The translations under genes were made by a program, and so were the position numbers. Below the pieces are notes generated by a model. It was not told the DNA's origin. It ran no database searches and was given only the letters and a program-made list of their open reading frames with translations. A DNA stretch of 33,676 nt from Saccoglossus kowalevskii (lineage: Eukaryota > Hemichordata > Enteropneusta > Harrimaniidae), in the NCBI RefSeq assembly GCF_000003605.2, contig NW_003123870.1:1-33676 (forward strand), read 5' to 3'. Shown piece by piece: positions 12,201 through 27,008 of the stretch (position 1 is the first letter of the stretch; each line of letters begins with the position of its first letter).

Positions 12201-13444
12201 ACAACATGCACCTATCTCATGTGAGTGACACAACATGCACCTATCTCAAGTGAGTGACACAACATGCACCTATATCAAGTGAGTGACACAACATGCACCT
12301 ATCTCATGTGAGTGACACAACATTCACCTATCTCATGTGAGTGACACAACATGCACCTATCTGAAGTGAGTGACACAACATGCACCTATCTCATGTGAGT
12401 GACACAACATGCACCTATCTCAAGTGAGTGACACAACATGTACCTATATCAAGTGAGTGACACAACATGCACCGATCTCATGTGAGTGACACAACATGCA
12501 CCTATCTCATGTGAGTGACACAACATGCACCTATCTCATGTAAGTGACACAAAATGCACCTATCTCATGTGAGTGACACAATGGTAAGTACTCAAGTGAG
12601 TGACACAACATGCACCTATATCAAGTGAGTGACACAACATGCCTCTATCTCAAGTGAGTGACACAACATGCACCTATCTCATGTGAGTGACACAACATGC
12701 ACCTATCTCATGTGAGTGACACAACATGCACCTATCTCATGTGAGTGACACAACATGCACCTATCTCATGTGAGTGACACAACATCCACCTATCTCAAGT
12801 GAGTGACACAACATGCACCTATATCAAGTGAGTGACACAACATGCACCTATCTCATGTGAGTGACACAACATGCACCTATCTCATGTGAGTGACACAACA
12901 TGCACCTATCTCATGTGAGTGACACAACATGCACCTATATCAAGTGTGTGACACAACATGCATCTATCTCAAGTGAGTGACACAACATGCACCTATCTCA
13001 TGTGAGTGACACAACATGCACCTATATCAAGTGAGTGACACAACATGCACCTATCTCATGTGAGTGACACAACATGCACCTATCTCATGTGAGTGACACA
13101 ACATGCACCTATATCAAGTGAGTGACACAACATGCACCTATCTCAAGTGAGTGACACAACATGCACCTATCTCATGTGAGTGACACAATGGTAAGTACTC
13201 TAGTGAGTGACACAACATGCACCTATATCAAGTGAGTGACTCAACATGCACCTATATCAAGTGAGTAACACAACATGCGCCGATCTCAAGTGAGTGACAC
13301 AACATGCACCTATCTCATGTGAGTGACATAATGGTAAGTACTCTAGTGAGTGACACAACATGCACCTATATCAAGTGAGTAACACAACATGCACCTATCT
13401 CATGTGAGTGACACAACATGCACCTATCTCATGTGAGTGACACA
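3271..13444. repeat. Array domain B: alternating 29-bp-only and mixed 27/29-bp stretches
   Basis: 27-bp GGTAAGTACT units cluster at about 3.28-4.24, 5.59-7.46, 8.90-9.60 and 10.25-10.95 kb, with scattered ones near 11.77, 12.58, 13.19 and 13.33 kb. All-29-bp stretches separate the clusters. Each of the four clusters is preceded by the rare unit CACATCATGCATC (3101, 5407, 8717, 10097). The 27-bp unit after it follows at the same distance in three of the four: 3279, 5585 and 8895 are each 178 bp on, and 10246 is one 29-bp unit closer. These are therefore copies of one higher-order block at variable spacing (2,306, 3,310 and 1,380 bp). Runs of ATC-AAG-GTAAC units occur near 4.0-4.2, 6.4-6.9 and 7.5-7.65 kb. 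Confidence 0.85.
7937..8518. repeat. Duplicated array block, copy 2 (offset 6,718 bp)
   Basis: This is the partner of 1219-1800, sharing four rare variants in the same order and at exactly the same spacing. The flanking units differ between copies: CATGTATC and CTCCAG units precede this copy only. Confidence 0.85.
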
Positions 13445-14124
13445 ATGGTAAGTACTCAAGTGAGTGACAAAACATGCACCTATATCAAGTGAGTAACACA
13501 ACATGCATCTATCTCAAGTGAGTGACACAATGGTAAGTACTCAAGTGAGTGACACAACATGCACCTATATCAAATGAGTAACACAACATGCATCTATCTC
13601 AAGTGAGTGACACAATGGTAAGTACTCAAGTGAGTGACACAACATGCACCTATATCAAGTGAGTAACGCAACATGCATCTATCTCAAGTGAGTGACACAA
13701 CGGTAAGTACTCAAGTGAGTGACACAACATTCACCTATATCAAGTGAGTGAAACAACATGCACCTATCTCATGTGAGTGACACAATGGTAAGTACTCAAG
13801 TGAGTGACACAACATGCACCTATATCAAGTGAGTGAAACAACATGCACCTATCTCATGTGAGTGACACAATGGTAAGTACTCAAGTGAGTGACACAACAT
13901 TCACCTATATCAAGTGAGTGAAACAACATGCATCTATCTCATGTGAGTGACACAATGGTAAGTACTCAAGTGAGTGACACAACATGCACCTATATCAAGT
14001 GAGTGACACAACATGCACCTATCTCATGTGAGTGACACAATGGTAAGTACTCTAGTGAGTGACACAACATGCACCTATATCAAGTGAGTGACACAACATG
14101 CACCTATCTCATGTGAGTGACACA
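13445..14124. repeat. 85-bp higher-order repeat (27 + 29 + 29)
   Basis: The 27-bp unit recurs exactly every 85 bp: its ATGG (once ACGG) lies at 13445, 13530, 13615, 13700, 13785, 13870, 13955 and 14040. Each period is one 27-bp unit and two 29-bp units. Variants largely restricted to this part of the array appear here, such as GTGAAACAAC, ACATTCACC and GTAACGCAAC. Similar 85-bp stretches recur to about 18.4 kb. Confidence 0.9.
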
Positions 14125-14985
14125 ACATGCACCTATCTCATGATAGTGACACAACATGCACCTATATCAAGTGAGTGACACAACATGCACCTATCTCAAG
14201 TGAGTGACACAACATGCACCTATCTCATGTGAGTGACACAATGGTAAGTACTCTAGTGAGTGACACAACATGCACCTATATCAAGTGAGTGACACAACAT
14301 GCACCTATATCAAGTGAGTAACACAACATGCGCCGATCTCAAGTGAGTGACACAACATGCACCTATCTCATGTGAGTGACATAATGGTAAGTACTCTAGT
14401 GAGTGACACAACATGCACCTATATCAAGTGAGTGACAAAACATGCACCTATATCAAGTGAGTAACACAACATGCATCTATCTCAAGTGAGTGACACAATG
14501 GTAAGTACTCAAGTGAGTGACACAACATGCACCTATATCAAATGAGTAACACAACATGCATCTATCTCAAGTGAGTGACACAATGGTAAGTACACAAGTG
14601 AGTGACACAACATGCACCTATATCAAGTGAGTAACGCAACATGCATCTATTTCAAGTGAGTGACACAATGGTAAGTACTCAAGTGAGTGACACAACATTC
14701 ACCTATATCAAGTGAGTGAAACAACATGCACCTATCTCATGTGAGTGACACAATGGTAAGTACTCAAGTGAGTGACACAACATGCACCTATATCAAGTGA
14801 GTGACACAACATTCACCTATATCAAGTGAGTAACACAACATGCACCTATATCAAGTGAGTGACACAACATGCACCAATATCAAGTGAGTAACACAACATG
14901 CACCTATCTCAAGTGGGTGACACAACATGCACCTATCTCAAGTGGGTGACACAACATGCACCTATGTCAAGTGAGTGACACAACA
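13870..14985. repeat. Duplicated array block, copy 1 (offset 3,589 bp)
   Basis: This block matches 17459-18574 at a constant 3,589-bp offset. Shared markers are the 27-bp units at 13870, 13955, 14040, 14241 and 14384, TGATAG at 14141, GCGCCG at 14330 and the final CTATGTCAAG unit. I noticed only occasional single-base differences, for example GCACCTAT here versus GCACATAT in the other copy near 17.81 kb. Confidence 0.85.
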
Positions 14986-17458
14986 CGCACCTATCTCAAG
15001 TGGGTGACACAATGGTTAGTACTCAAGTGAGTGACACAACATGCACCTATATCAAGTGAGTGAAACAACATGCACCTATCTCATGTGAGTGACACAATGG
15101 TAAGTACTCAAGTGAGTGACACAACATTCACCTATATCAAGTGAGTGAAACTACATGCATCTATCTCATGTGAGTGACACAATGGTAAGTACTCAAGTGA
15201 GTGACACAATGTGCACCTATATCAAGTGAGTGACACAACATGCACCTATCTCATGTGAGTGACACAATGGTAAGTACTCTAGTGAGTGACACAACATGCA
15301 CCTATATCAAGTGAGTAACACAACATGCACCTATATCAAGTGAGTGACACAACATGCACCTATCTCATGTGAGTGAAACAACATGCACCTATCTCATGTG
15401 AGTGACACAATGGTAAGTACTCAAGTGAGTGACACAACATGCACCTATATCAAGTGAGTGAAACAACATGCACCTATCTCATGTGAGTGACACAATGGTA
15501 AGTACTCAAGTGAGTGACACAACATTCACCTATATCAAGTGAGTGAAACAACATGCATCTATCTCATGTGAGTGACACAATGGTAAGTACTCAAGTGAGT
15601 GACACAACATGCACCTATATCAAGTGAGTGACACAACATGCACCTATCTCATGTGAGTGACACAATGGTAAGTACTCTAGTGAGTGACACAACATGCACC
15701 TATATCAAGTGAGTGACACAACATGCACCTATCTCATGTGAGTGACACAACATGCACCTATCTCATGATAGTGACACAACATGCACCTATATCAAGTGAG
15801 TGACACAACATGCACCTATCTCAAGTGAGTGACACAACATGCACATATCTCATGTGAGTGACACAATGGTAAGTACTCTAGTGAGTGACACAACATGCAC
15901 CTATATCAAGTGAGTGACACAACATGCACCTATATCAAGTGAGTAACACAACATGCGCCGATCTCAAGTGAGTGACACAACATGCATCTATCTCAAGTGA
16001 GTGACACAATGGTAAGTACTCAAGTGAGTGACACAACATGCACCTATATCAAATGAGTAACACAACATGCATCTATCTCAAGTGAGTGACACAATGGTAA
16101 GTACTCAAGTGAGTGACACAACATGCACCTATATCAAGTGAGTAATGCAACATGCATCTATTTCAAGTGAGTGACACAATGGTAAGTACTCAAGTGAGTG
16201 ACACAACATGCACCTATATCAAGTGAGTAATGCAACATGCATCTATTTCAAGTGAGTGACACAATGGTAAGTACTCAAGTGAGTGACACAACATTCACCT
16301 ATATCAAATGAGTGAAACAACATGCACCTATCTCATGTGAGTGACACAATGGTTAGTACTCAAGTGAGTGACACAACATGCACCTATATCAAGTGAGTGA
16401 AACAACATGCACCTATCTCATGTGAGTGACACACATGGTAAGTACTCAAGTGAGTGACACAACATTCACCTATATCAAGTGAGTGGCACAATGGTAAGTA
16501 CTCAAGTGAGTGACACTCATGCACTATCTCAAGTGAGTGACACAACATGCACCTATCTCATGTGAGTGACACAATGGTAAGTACTCAAGTGAGTAACACA
16601 ACATGCACCTGTATCAAGTGAGTGACACAACATGCACCTATCTCATGTGAGTGACACAACATGCACCTATCTCATGTGAGTGACACAATGGTAAGTACTC
16701 AAGTGAGTGACACAACATGAACCTATCTCAAGTGAGTAACACAACATGCACCTATATCAAGTGAGTAACACAACATGCACCTATCTCAAGTGAGTAACAC
16801 AACATGCACCTATATCAAGTGAGTAACACAACATGCACCTATATCAAGTGAGTAACACAACATGCACCTATATCAAGTGAGTAACACAACATGCACCTAT
16901 CTCAAGTGAGTAACACAACATGCACCTATCTCATGTGAGTGACACAATGGTAAGTACTCAAGTGAGTGACACAACATGCACCTATCTCAAGTGAGTAACA
17001 CAACATGCACCTATCTCAAGTGAGTGACACAACATGCACCTATATCAAGTGAGTAATACAACATGCACCTATCTCATGTGAGTGAAACAACATGCACCTA
17101 TCTCATGTGAGTGACACAATGGTAAGTACTCAAGTGAGTGACACAACATGCACCTATATCAAGTGAGTGAAACAACATGCACCTATCTCATGTGAGTGAC
17201 ACAATGGTAAGTACTCAAGTGAGTGACACAACATTCACCTATATCAAGTGAGTGAAACAACATGCATCTATCTCATGTGAGTGACACAATGGTAAGTACT
17301 CAAGTGAGTGACACAACATGCACCTATATCAAGTGAGTGACACAACATGCACCTATCTCATGTGAGTGACACAATGGTAAGTACTCTAGTGAGTGACACA
17401 ACATGCACCTATATCAAGTGAGTGACACAACATGCACCTATCTCATGTGAGTGACACA

Positions 17459-18574
17459 ATGGTAAGTACTCAAGTGAGTGACACAACATTCACCTATATC
17501 AAGTGAGTGAAACAACATGCATCTATCTCATGTGAGTGACACAATGGTAAGTACTCAAGTGAGTGACACAACATGCACCTATATCAAGTGAGTGACACAA
17601 CATGCACCTATCTCATGTGAGTGACACAATGGTAAGTACTCTAGTGAGTGACACAACATGCACCTATATCAAGTGAGTGACACAACATGCACCTATCTCA
17701 TGTGAGTGACACAACATGCACCTATCTCATGATAGTGACACAACATGCACCTATATCAAGTGAGTGACACAACATGCACCTATCTCAAGTGAGTGACACA
17801 ACATGCACATATCTCATGTGAGTGACACAATGGTAAGTACTCTAGTGAGTGACACAACATGCACCTATATCAAGTGAGTGACACAACATGCACCTATATC
17901 AAGTGAGTAACACAACATGCGCCGATCTCAAGTGAGTGACACAACATGCACCTATCTCATGTGAGTGACATAATGGTAAGTACTCTAGTGAGTGACACAA
18001 CATGCACCTATATCAAGTGAGTGACAAAACATGCACCTATATCAAGTGAGTAACACAACATGCATCTATCTCAAGTGAGTGACACAATGGTAAGTACTCA
18101 AGTGAGTGACACAACATGCACCTATATCAAATGAGTAACACAACATGCATCTATCTCAAGTGAGTGACACAATGGTAAGTACACAAGTGAGTGACACAAC
18201 ATGCACCTATATCAAGTGAGTAACGCAACATGCATCTATTTCAAGTGAGTGACACAATGGTAAGTACTCAAGTGAGTGACACAACATTCACCTATATCAA
18301 GTGAGTGAAACAACATGCACCTATCTCATGTGAGTGACACAATGGTAAGTACTCAAGTGAGTGACACAACATGCACCTATATCAAGTGAGTGACACAACA
18401 TTCACCTATATCAAGTGAGTAACACAACATGCACCTATATCAAGTGAGTGACACAACATGCACCAATATCAAGTGAGTAACACAACATGCACCTATCTCA
18501 AGTGGGTGACACAACATGCACCTATCTCAAGTGGGTGACACAACATGCACCTATGTCAAGTGAGTGACACAACA
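17459..18574. repeat. Duplicated array block, copy 2 (offset 3,589 bp)
   Basis: This is the partner of 13870-14985. Beyond 18574 the copies part: the left copy has ACACGCACC followed by a TGGGTGAC unit, while this one runs into ordinary CTC-AAG units and domain D. Confidence 0.85.
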
Positions 18575-18803
18575 TGCACCTATCTCAAGTGAGTGACACA
18601 ACATGCACCTATCTCATGTGAGTGACACAACATGCACCTATCTCAAGTGAGTGACACAACATGCACCTATATCAAGTGAGTGACACAACATGCACCGATC
18701 TCATGTGAGTGACACAACATGCACCTATCTCATGTGAGTGACACAACATGCACCTATCTCATGTAAGTGACAGAACATGCACCTATCTCATGTGAGTGAC
18801 ACA

Positions 18804-21800
18804 ATGGTAAGTACTCAAGTGAGTGACACAACATGCACCTATCTCATGTGAGTGACACAATGGTAAGTACTCAAGTGGGTGACACAACAGGGCACCTATC
18901 TCATGTGAGTGACACAATGGTAAGTACTCTAGTGAGTGACACAACATGCACCTATATCAAGTGAGTGACACAACATGCACCTATCTCATGTGAGTGACAC
19001 AACATGCACCTATCTCATGTGAGTGACACAATGGTAAGTACTCAAGTGAGTAACACAACATGCACCTATCTCATGTGAGTGACACAATGGTAAGTACTCA
19101 AGTGAGTGACACAACATGCACCTATATCAAGTGTGTGACACAACATGCATCTATCTCAAGTGAGTGACACAACATGCACCTATATCAAGTGAGTGACACA
19201 ACATGCACCTATCTCATGTGAGTGACACAACATTCACCTATCTCATGTGAGTGACACAACATGCACCTATCTGAAGTGAGTGACACAACATGCACCTATC
19301 TCATGTGAGTGACACAACATGCACCTATCTCAAGTGAGTGACACAACATGCACCTATATCAAGTGAGTAACACAACATGCACCTATCTCATGTGAGTGAC
19401 ACAACATGCACCTATATCAAGTGAGTGACACAACATGCATCTATCTCATGTGAGTGACACATCATGCACCTATATCAAGTGGGTGACACAACATGCACCT
19501 ATATCAAGTGAGTAACACAACATGCACATATCTCATGTGAGTGACACAACATGCACCTATCTCATGTGAGTGACACAACATGCACCTATCTCATGTGAGT
19601 GACACAATGGTAAGTACTCTAGTGAGTGACACAACATGCACCTATATCAAGTGAGTGACACAACATGCACCTATCTCATGTGAGTGACACAACATGCACC
19701 TATCTCATGTGAGTAACACAACATGCACCTATATCAAGTGAGTGACACAACATGCACATATCTCATGTGAGTGACACAACATGCACCTATCTCATGTGAG
19801 TGACACAATGGTAAGTACTCAAGTGAGTGACACAAGATGCACCTATCTCAAGTGAGTAACACAACATGCACCTATATCAAGTGAGTAACACAACATGCAC
19901 CTATCTCAAGTGAGTAACACAACATGCACCTATATCAAGTGAGTAACACAACATGCACCTATATCAAGTGAGTAACACAACATGCACCTAGCTCAAGTGA
20001 GTAACACAACATGCACCTATCTCATGTGAGTGACACAATGGTAAGTACTCAAGTGAGTGACACAACATGCACCTATATCAAGTGAGTAACACAACATGCA
20101 CCTATCTCAAGTGAGTAACACAACATGCACCTATATCAAGTGAGTGACACAACATGCACCTATATCAAGTGAGTAACACAACATGCACCTATATCAAGTG
20201 AGTGACACAACATGCACCTATCTCATGTGAGTGACACAACATGCACCTATCTCATGTGAGTGACAGAATGGTAAGTACTCAAGTGAGTGACACAACATGC
20301 ACCTATCTCATGTGAGTGACACAATGGTAAGTACTCAAGTGGGTGACACAACAGTGCACCTATCTCATGTGAGTGACACAATGGTAAGTACTCTAGTGAG
20401 TGACACAACATGCACCTATATCAAGTGAGTGACACAACATGCACCTATCTCATGTGAGTGACACAACATGCACCTATCTCATGTGAGTGACACAATGGTA
20501 AGTACTCAAGTGAGTAACACAACATGCACCTATCTCATGTGAGTGACACAATGGTAAGTACTCAATTGAGTGACACAACATGCACCTATATCAAGTGTGT
20601 GACACAACATGCATCTATCTCAAGTGAGTGACACAACATGCACCTATATCAAGTGAGTGACACAACATGCACCTATCTCATGTGAGTGACACAACATTCA
20701 CCTATCTCATGTGAGTGACACAACATGCACCTATCTGAAGTGAGTGACACAACATGCACCTATCTCATGTGAGTGACACAACATGCACCTATCTCAAGTG
20801 AGTGACACAACATGCACCTATATCAAGTGAGTAACACAACATGCACCTATCTCATGTGAGTGACACAACATGCACCTATATCAAGTGAGTGACACAACAT
20901 GCATCTATCTCATGTGAGTGACACATCATGCACCTATATCAAGTGGGTGACACAACATGCACCTATATCAAGTGAGTAACACAACATGCACATATCTCAT
21001 GTGAGTGACACAACATGCACCTATCTCATGTGAGTGACACAACATGCACCTATCTCATGTGAGTGACACAATGGTAAGTACTCTAGTGAGTGACACAACA
21101 TGCACCTATATCAAGTGAGTGACACAACATGCACCTATCTCATGTGAGTGACACAACATGCACCTATCTCATGTGAGTAACACAACATGCACCTATATCA
21201 AGTGAGTGACACAACATGCACATATCTCATGTGAGTGACACAACATGCACCTATCTCATGTGAGTGACACAATGGTAAGTACTCAAGTGAGTGACACAAG
21301 ATGCACCTATCTCAAGTGAGTAACACAACATGCACCTATATCAAGTGAGTAACACAACATGCACCTATCTCAAGTGAGTAACACAACATGCACCTATATC
21401 AAGTGAGTAACACAACATGCACCTATATCAAGTGAGTAACACAACATGCACCTAGCTCAAGTGAGTAACACAACATGCACCTATCTCATGTGAGTGACAC
21501 AATGGTAAGTACTCAAGTGAGTGACACAACATGCACCTATATCAAGTGAGTAACACAACATGCACCTATCTCAAGTGAGTAACACAACATGCACCTATAT
21601 CAAGTGAGTGACACAACATGCACCTATATCAAGTGAGTAACACAACATGCACCTATATCAAGTGAGTGACACAACATGCACCTATCTCATGTGAGTGACA
21701 CAACATGCACCTATCTCATGTGAGTGACAGAATGGTAAGTACTCAAGTGAGTGACACAACATGCACCTATCTCATGTGAGTGACACAATGGTAAGTACTC

Positions 21801-21845
21801 AAGTGGGTGACACAACAGTGCACCTATCTCATGTGAGTGACACAA
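18804..21845. repeat. Tandem 1,464-bp higher-order repeat, two full copies plus a partial third
   Basis: Five independent landmarks repeat at exactly 1,464 bp: the unit at 18804/20268, CAGGGCACC or CAGTGCACC at 18888/20352/21816, CACAAGATGC at 19831/21295, GCTCAAG at 19991/21455 and CAGAATGG at 20264/21728. Between copies I saw only scattered single-base changes, for example CTCAATTGAG in the second copy. The third copy diverges at about 21846. The same 1,464-bp spacing recurs at 28389/29853. Confidence 0.9.
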
Positions 21846-21918
21846 CATGCACCTATCTCATGTGAGTGACACAACATGCACCTATCTCATGTGAGTGACA
21901 CAACATGCACCTATCTCA

Positions 21919-22696
21919 AGTGAGTGACACAACATGCACCTATATCAAGTGAGTAACACAACATGCACCTATCTCAAGTGAGTAACACAACATGCACCTA
22001 TATCAAGTGAGTGACACAACATGCACCTATATCAAGTGAGTGACACAACATGCACCTATATCAAGTGAGTGACACAACATGCACCTATCTCATGTGAGTG
22101 ACACAACATGCACCTATCTCATGTGAGTGACAGAATGGTAAGTACTCAAGTGAGTGACACAACATGCACCTATCTCATGTGAGTGACACAATGGTAAGTA
22201 CTCAAGTGGGTGACACAACAGGGCACCTATCTCATGTGAGTGACACAATGGTAAGTACTCTAGTGAGTGTCACAACATGCACCTATATCAAGTGAGTGAC
22301 ACAACATGCACCTATATCAAGTGAGTGACACAACATGCACCTATCTCATGTGAGTGACACAACATGCACCTATCTCATGTGAGTGACACAACATGCACCT
22401 ATCTCATGTGAGTGACACAACATGCACCTATCTCAAGTGAGTGACACAACATGCACCTATATCAAGTGAGTGACACAGCATGCACCTATCTCATGTGAGT
22501 GACACAACATGCACCTATCTCATGTGAGTGACACAACAAGCACCTATCTCATGTGAGTGACACAACATGCACCTATCTCAAGTGAGTGACACAACATGCA
22601 CCTATATCAAGTGAGTGACACAACATGCACCTATCTCATGTGAGTGACACAACATGCACCTATCTCATGTGAGTGACACAACATGCACCTATCTCA
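21919..22696. repeat. Duplicated array block, copy 1 (offset 5,090 bp)
   Basis: This block matches 27009-27786 at an exact 5,090-bp offset with no difference noticed by eye. Shared private variants include CAGAATGG (22131/27221), CAGGGCACC (22219/27309), GAGTGTCAC just after the 27-bp unit, ACAGCATG (22475/27565) and CAACAAGCACC (near 22536/27626). The block contains an uninterrupted version of the retrotransposon insertion site, with ACAATGG starting at 22245. Confidence 0.9.
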
Positions 22697-25600
22697 AGTG
22701 AGTGACACAACATGCACCTATATCAAGTGAGTGACACAACATGCACCTATATCAAGTGAGTAACACAACATGCACCTATCTCATGTGAGTGACACAACAT
22801 GCACCTATATCAAGTGTGTGACACAACATGCATCTATCTCAAGTGAGTGACACAACATGCACCTATCTCATGTGAGTGACACAACATGCACCTATCTCAT
22901 GTGAGTGACACAACATGCACCTATCTCATGTGAGTGACACAACATGCACCTATCTCAAGTGAGTGACACAACATGCACCTATATCAAGTGAGTGACACAA
23001 CATGCACCTATCTCATGTGAGTGACACAACATTCACCTATCTCATGTGAGTGACACAACATGCACCTATCTGAAGTGAGTGACACAGCATGCACCTATCT
23101 CATGTGAGTGACATAACATGCACCTATCTCAAGTGAGTGACACAACATGCACCTATATCAAGTGAGTGACACAACATGCACCGATCTCATGTGAGTGACA
23201 CAACATGCACCTATCTCATGTGAGTGACACAACATGCACCTATCTCATGTAAGTGACACAACATGCACCTATCTCATGTGAGTGACACAATGGTAAGTAC
23301 TCAAGTGAGTGACACAACATACACCTATATCAAGTGAGTGACACAACATGCATCTATCTCAAGTGAGTGACACAACATGCACCTATCTCATGTGAGTGAC
23401 ACAACATGCACCTATCTCATGTGAGTGACACAACATGCACCTATCTCATGTGAGTGACACAACATGCACCTATCTCAAGTGAGTGACACAACATGCACCT
23501 ATATCAAGTGAGTGACACAACATGCACCTATCTCATGTGAGTGACACAACATGCACCTATCTCATGTGAGTGACACAACATGCACCTATCTCATGTGAGT
23601 GACACAACATGCACCTATCTCATGTGAGTGACACAACATGCACCTATCTCAAGTGAGTGACACAACATGCACCTATATCAAGTGAGTAACACAACATGCA
23701 CCTATCTCATGTGAGTGACACAACATGCACCTATATCAAGTGGGTGACACAACATGCATCTATCTCAAGTGAGTGACACAACATGCACCTATCTCATGTG
23801 AGTGACACAACATGCACCTATCTCATGTGAGTGACACAACATGCACCTATCTCATGTGAGTGACACAACATGCACCTCTTTCATGTGAGTGACACAACAT
23901 GCACCTATCTCATGTGAGTGACACAATGGTAAGTACTCTAGTGAGTGACACAACATGCACCTATATCAAGTGAGTGACACAACATGCACCTATCTCATGT
24001 GAGTGACACAAAATGCACCTATCTCATGTGAGTGACACAATGGTAAGTACTCAAGTGAGTGACACAACATGCACCTATCTCAGGTGAGTGACACAACATG
24101 CACCTATATCAAGTGAGTGACACAACATGCACCTGTATCAAGTGAGTGACACAACATCCACCTATCTCATGTGAGTGACACAACATGCACCTATCTCATG
24201 TGAGTGACACAATGGTAAGTACTCAAGTGAGTGACACAACATGCACCTATATCAAGTGAGTAACACAATGGTAAGTACTCAAGTGAGTAACACATGCACC
24301 TATATCAAGTGAGTGACACAACATGCACCTATATCAAGTGAGTGACACAACATGCACCTATCTCATGTGAGTGACACAACATGCACCTATCTCATGTGAG
24401 TGACACAACATGCACCTATCTCATGTGAGTGACACAACATGCACCTATTTCATGTGAGTGACACAATATGCACCTATCTCATGTGAGTGACACAATGGTA
24501 AGTACTCTAGTGAGTGACACAACATGCACCTATATCAAGTGAGTGACACAACATGCACCTATCTCATGTGAGTGACACAAAATGCACCTATCTCATGTGA
24601 GTGACACAATGGTAAGTACTCAAGTGAGTGACACAACATGCACCTATCTCATGTGAGTGACACAACATGCACCTATATCAAGTGAGTGACACAACATGCA
24701 CCTATATCAAGTGAGTGACACAACATCCACCTATCTCATGTGAGTGACAAAACATGCATCTATCTCAAGTGAGTGACACAACATGCATCTATCTCAAGTG
24801 AGTGACACAATGGTAAGTACTCAAGTGAGTGACACAACATGCACCTATCTCAAGTGAGTAACACAACATGCACCTATATCAAGTGAGTAACACATCATGC
24901 ACCTATCTCAAGTGAGTAACACAACATGCACCTATATCAAGTGAGTAACACAACATGCACCTATATCAAGTGAGTAACACAACATGCACCTATATCAAGT
25001 GAGTAACACAACATGCACCTATCCCAAGTGAGTGACACAACATGCTCCTATCTCATGTGAGTGACACAACATGCACCTATCTCAAGTGAGTGACACAACA
25101 TGCACCTATATCAAGTGAGTAACACAACATGCACCTATCTCATGTGAGTGACACAACATGCACCTATCTCATGTGAGTGACACAACATGCACCTATCTCA
25201 AGTGAGTGACACAACATGCACCTATATCAAGTGAGTAACACAACATGCACCTATCTCATGTGAGTGACACAACATGCACCTATCTCATGTGAGTGACACA
25301 ACATGCACCTATCTCATGTGAGTGACACAACATGCACCTATATCAAGTGAGTGACACATCATGCACCTATATCAAGTGAGTGACACAACATGCACCTATA
25401 TCAAGTGGGTGACACAACATGCACTATATTCAAGTGAGTAATACAAACATGCACCTATCTCATGTGAGTGACACAACATGCACCTGTCTCATGTGAGTGA
25501 CACAACATGCACCTATCTCATGTGAGTGACACAATGGTAAGTACTCTAGTGAGTGACACAACATGCACTTATATCAAAGTGAGTGACACAACATGCATCT

Positions 25601-27008
25601 ATCTCAAGTGAGTGACACAACATGCACCTATCTCATGTGAGTGACACAACATGCACCTATCTCATGTGAGTGACACAACATGCACCTATCTCATGTGAGT
25701 GACACAACATGCACCTATCTCATGTGAGTGACACAATGGTAAGTACTCAAGTGAGTGACACAACATGCACCTATCTCAAGTGAGTGACACAACATGCACC
25801 TATCTCAAGTGAGTGACACAACATGCACCTATCTCATGTGAGTGACACAATGGTAAGTACTCTAGTGAGTGACACAACATGCACCTATATCAAGTGAGTG
25901 ACACAACATGCACCTATCTCATGTGAGTGACACAACATGCACCTATCTCATGTGAGTGACACAACATGCACCTATCTCATGTGAGTGGCACAATGGTAAG
26001 TACTCAAGTGAGTGACACAACATGCACCTATCTCAAGTGAGTGACACAACATGCACCTATCTCATGTGAGTGACACAATGGTAAGTACTCAAGTGAGTAA
26101 CACAACATGCACCTATATCAAGTGAGTGACACAACATGCACCTATCTCATGTGAGTGACACAACATGCACCTATCTCATGTGAGTGACACAATGGTAAGT
26201 ACTCAAGTGAGTGACACAACATGCACCTATCTCATGTGAGTGACACAATGGTAAGTACTCAAGTGGGTGACACAACAGGGCACCTATCTCATGTGAGTGA
26301 CACAATGGTAAGTACTCTAGTGAGTGACACAACATGCACCTATATCAAGTGAGTGACACAACATGCACCTATCTCATGTGAGTGACACAACATGCACCTA
26401 TCTCATGTGAGTGACACAATGGTAAGTACTCAAGTGAGTAACACAACATGCACCTATCTCATGTGAGTGACACAATGGTAAGTACTCAAGTGAGTGACAC
26501 AACATGCACCTATATCAAGTGTGTGACACAACATGCATCTAACTCAAGTGAGTGACACAACATGCACCTATATCAAGTGAGTGACACAACATGCACCTAT
26601 CTCATGTGAGTGACACAACATTCACCTATCTCATGTGAGTGACACAACATGCACCTATCTGAAGTGAGTGACACAACATGCACCTATCTCATGTGAGTGA
26701 CACAACATGCACCTATCTCAAGTGAGTGACACAACATGCACCTATATCAAGTGAGTAACACAACATGCACCTATCTCATGTGAGTGACACAACATGCACC
26801 TATATCAAGTGAGTGACACAACATGCATCTATCTCATGTGAGTGACACAACATGCACCTATATCAAGTGGGTGACACAACATGCACCTATATCAAGTGAG
26901 TAACACAACATGCACCTATCTCATGTGAGTGACACAACATGCACCTATCTCATGTGAGTGACACAACATGCACCTATCTCATGTGAGTGACACAATGGTA
27001 AGTACTCT

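Larger units (their letters stand above)
13445..18574. repeat. Array domain C: dense 27-bp units, 85-bp periodicity
   Basis: This part has the highest density of 27-bp units (about 50 in 5 kb). It also has private variants GCGCCGATC (14330, 15955, 17919, with one just outside at 13277) and TCATGATAGTGAC (14141, 15766, 17730). The spacings between these two markers agree (1,625, 1,964 and 3,589 bp), so whole blocks were copied. A stretch near 16.5-17.1 kb instead has runs of GTAAC units like those in domain B. GGTTAG replaces GGTAAG near 15.01 and 16.35 kb. Confidence 0.85.
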
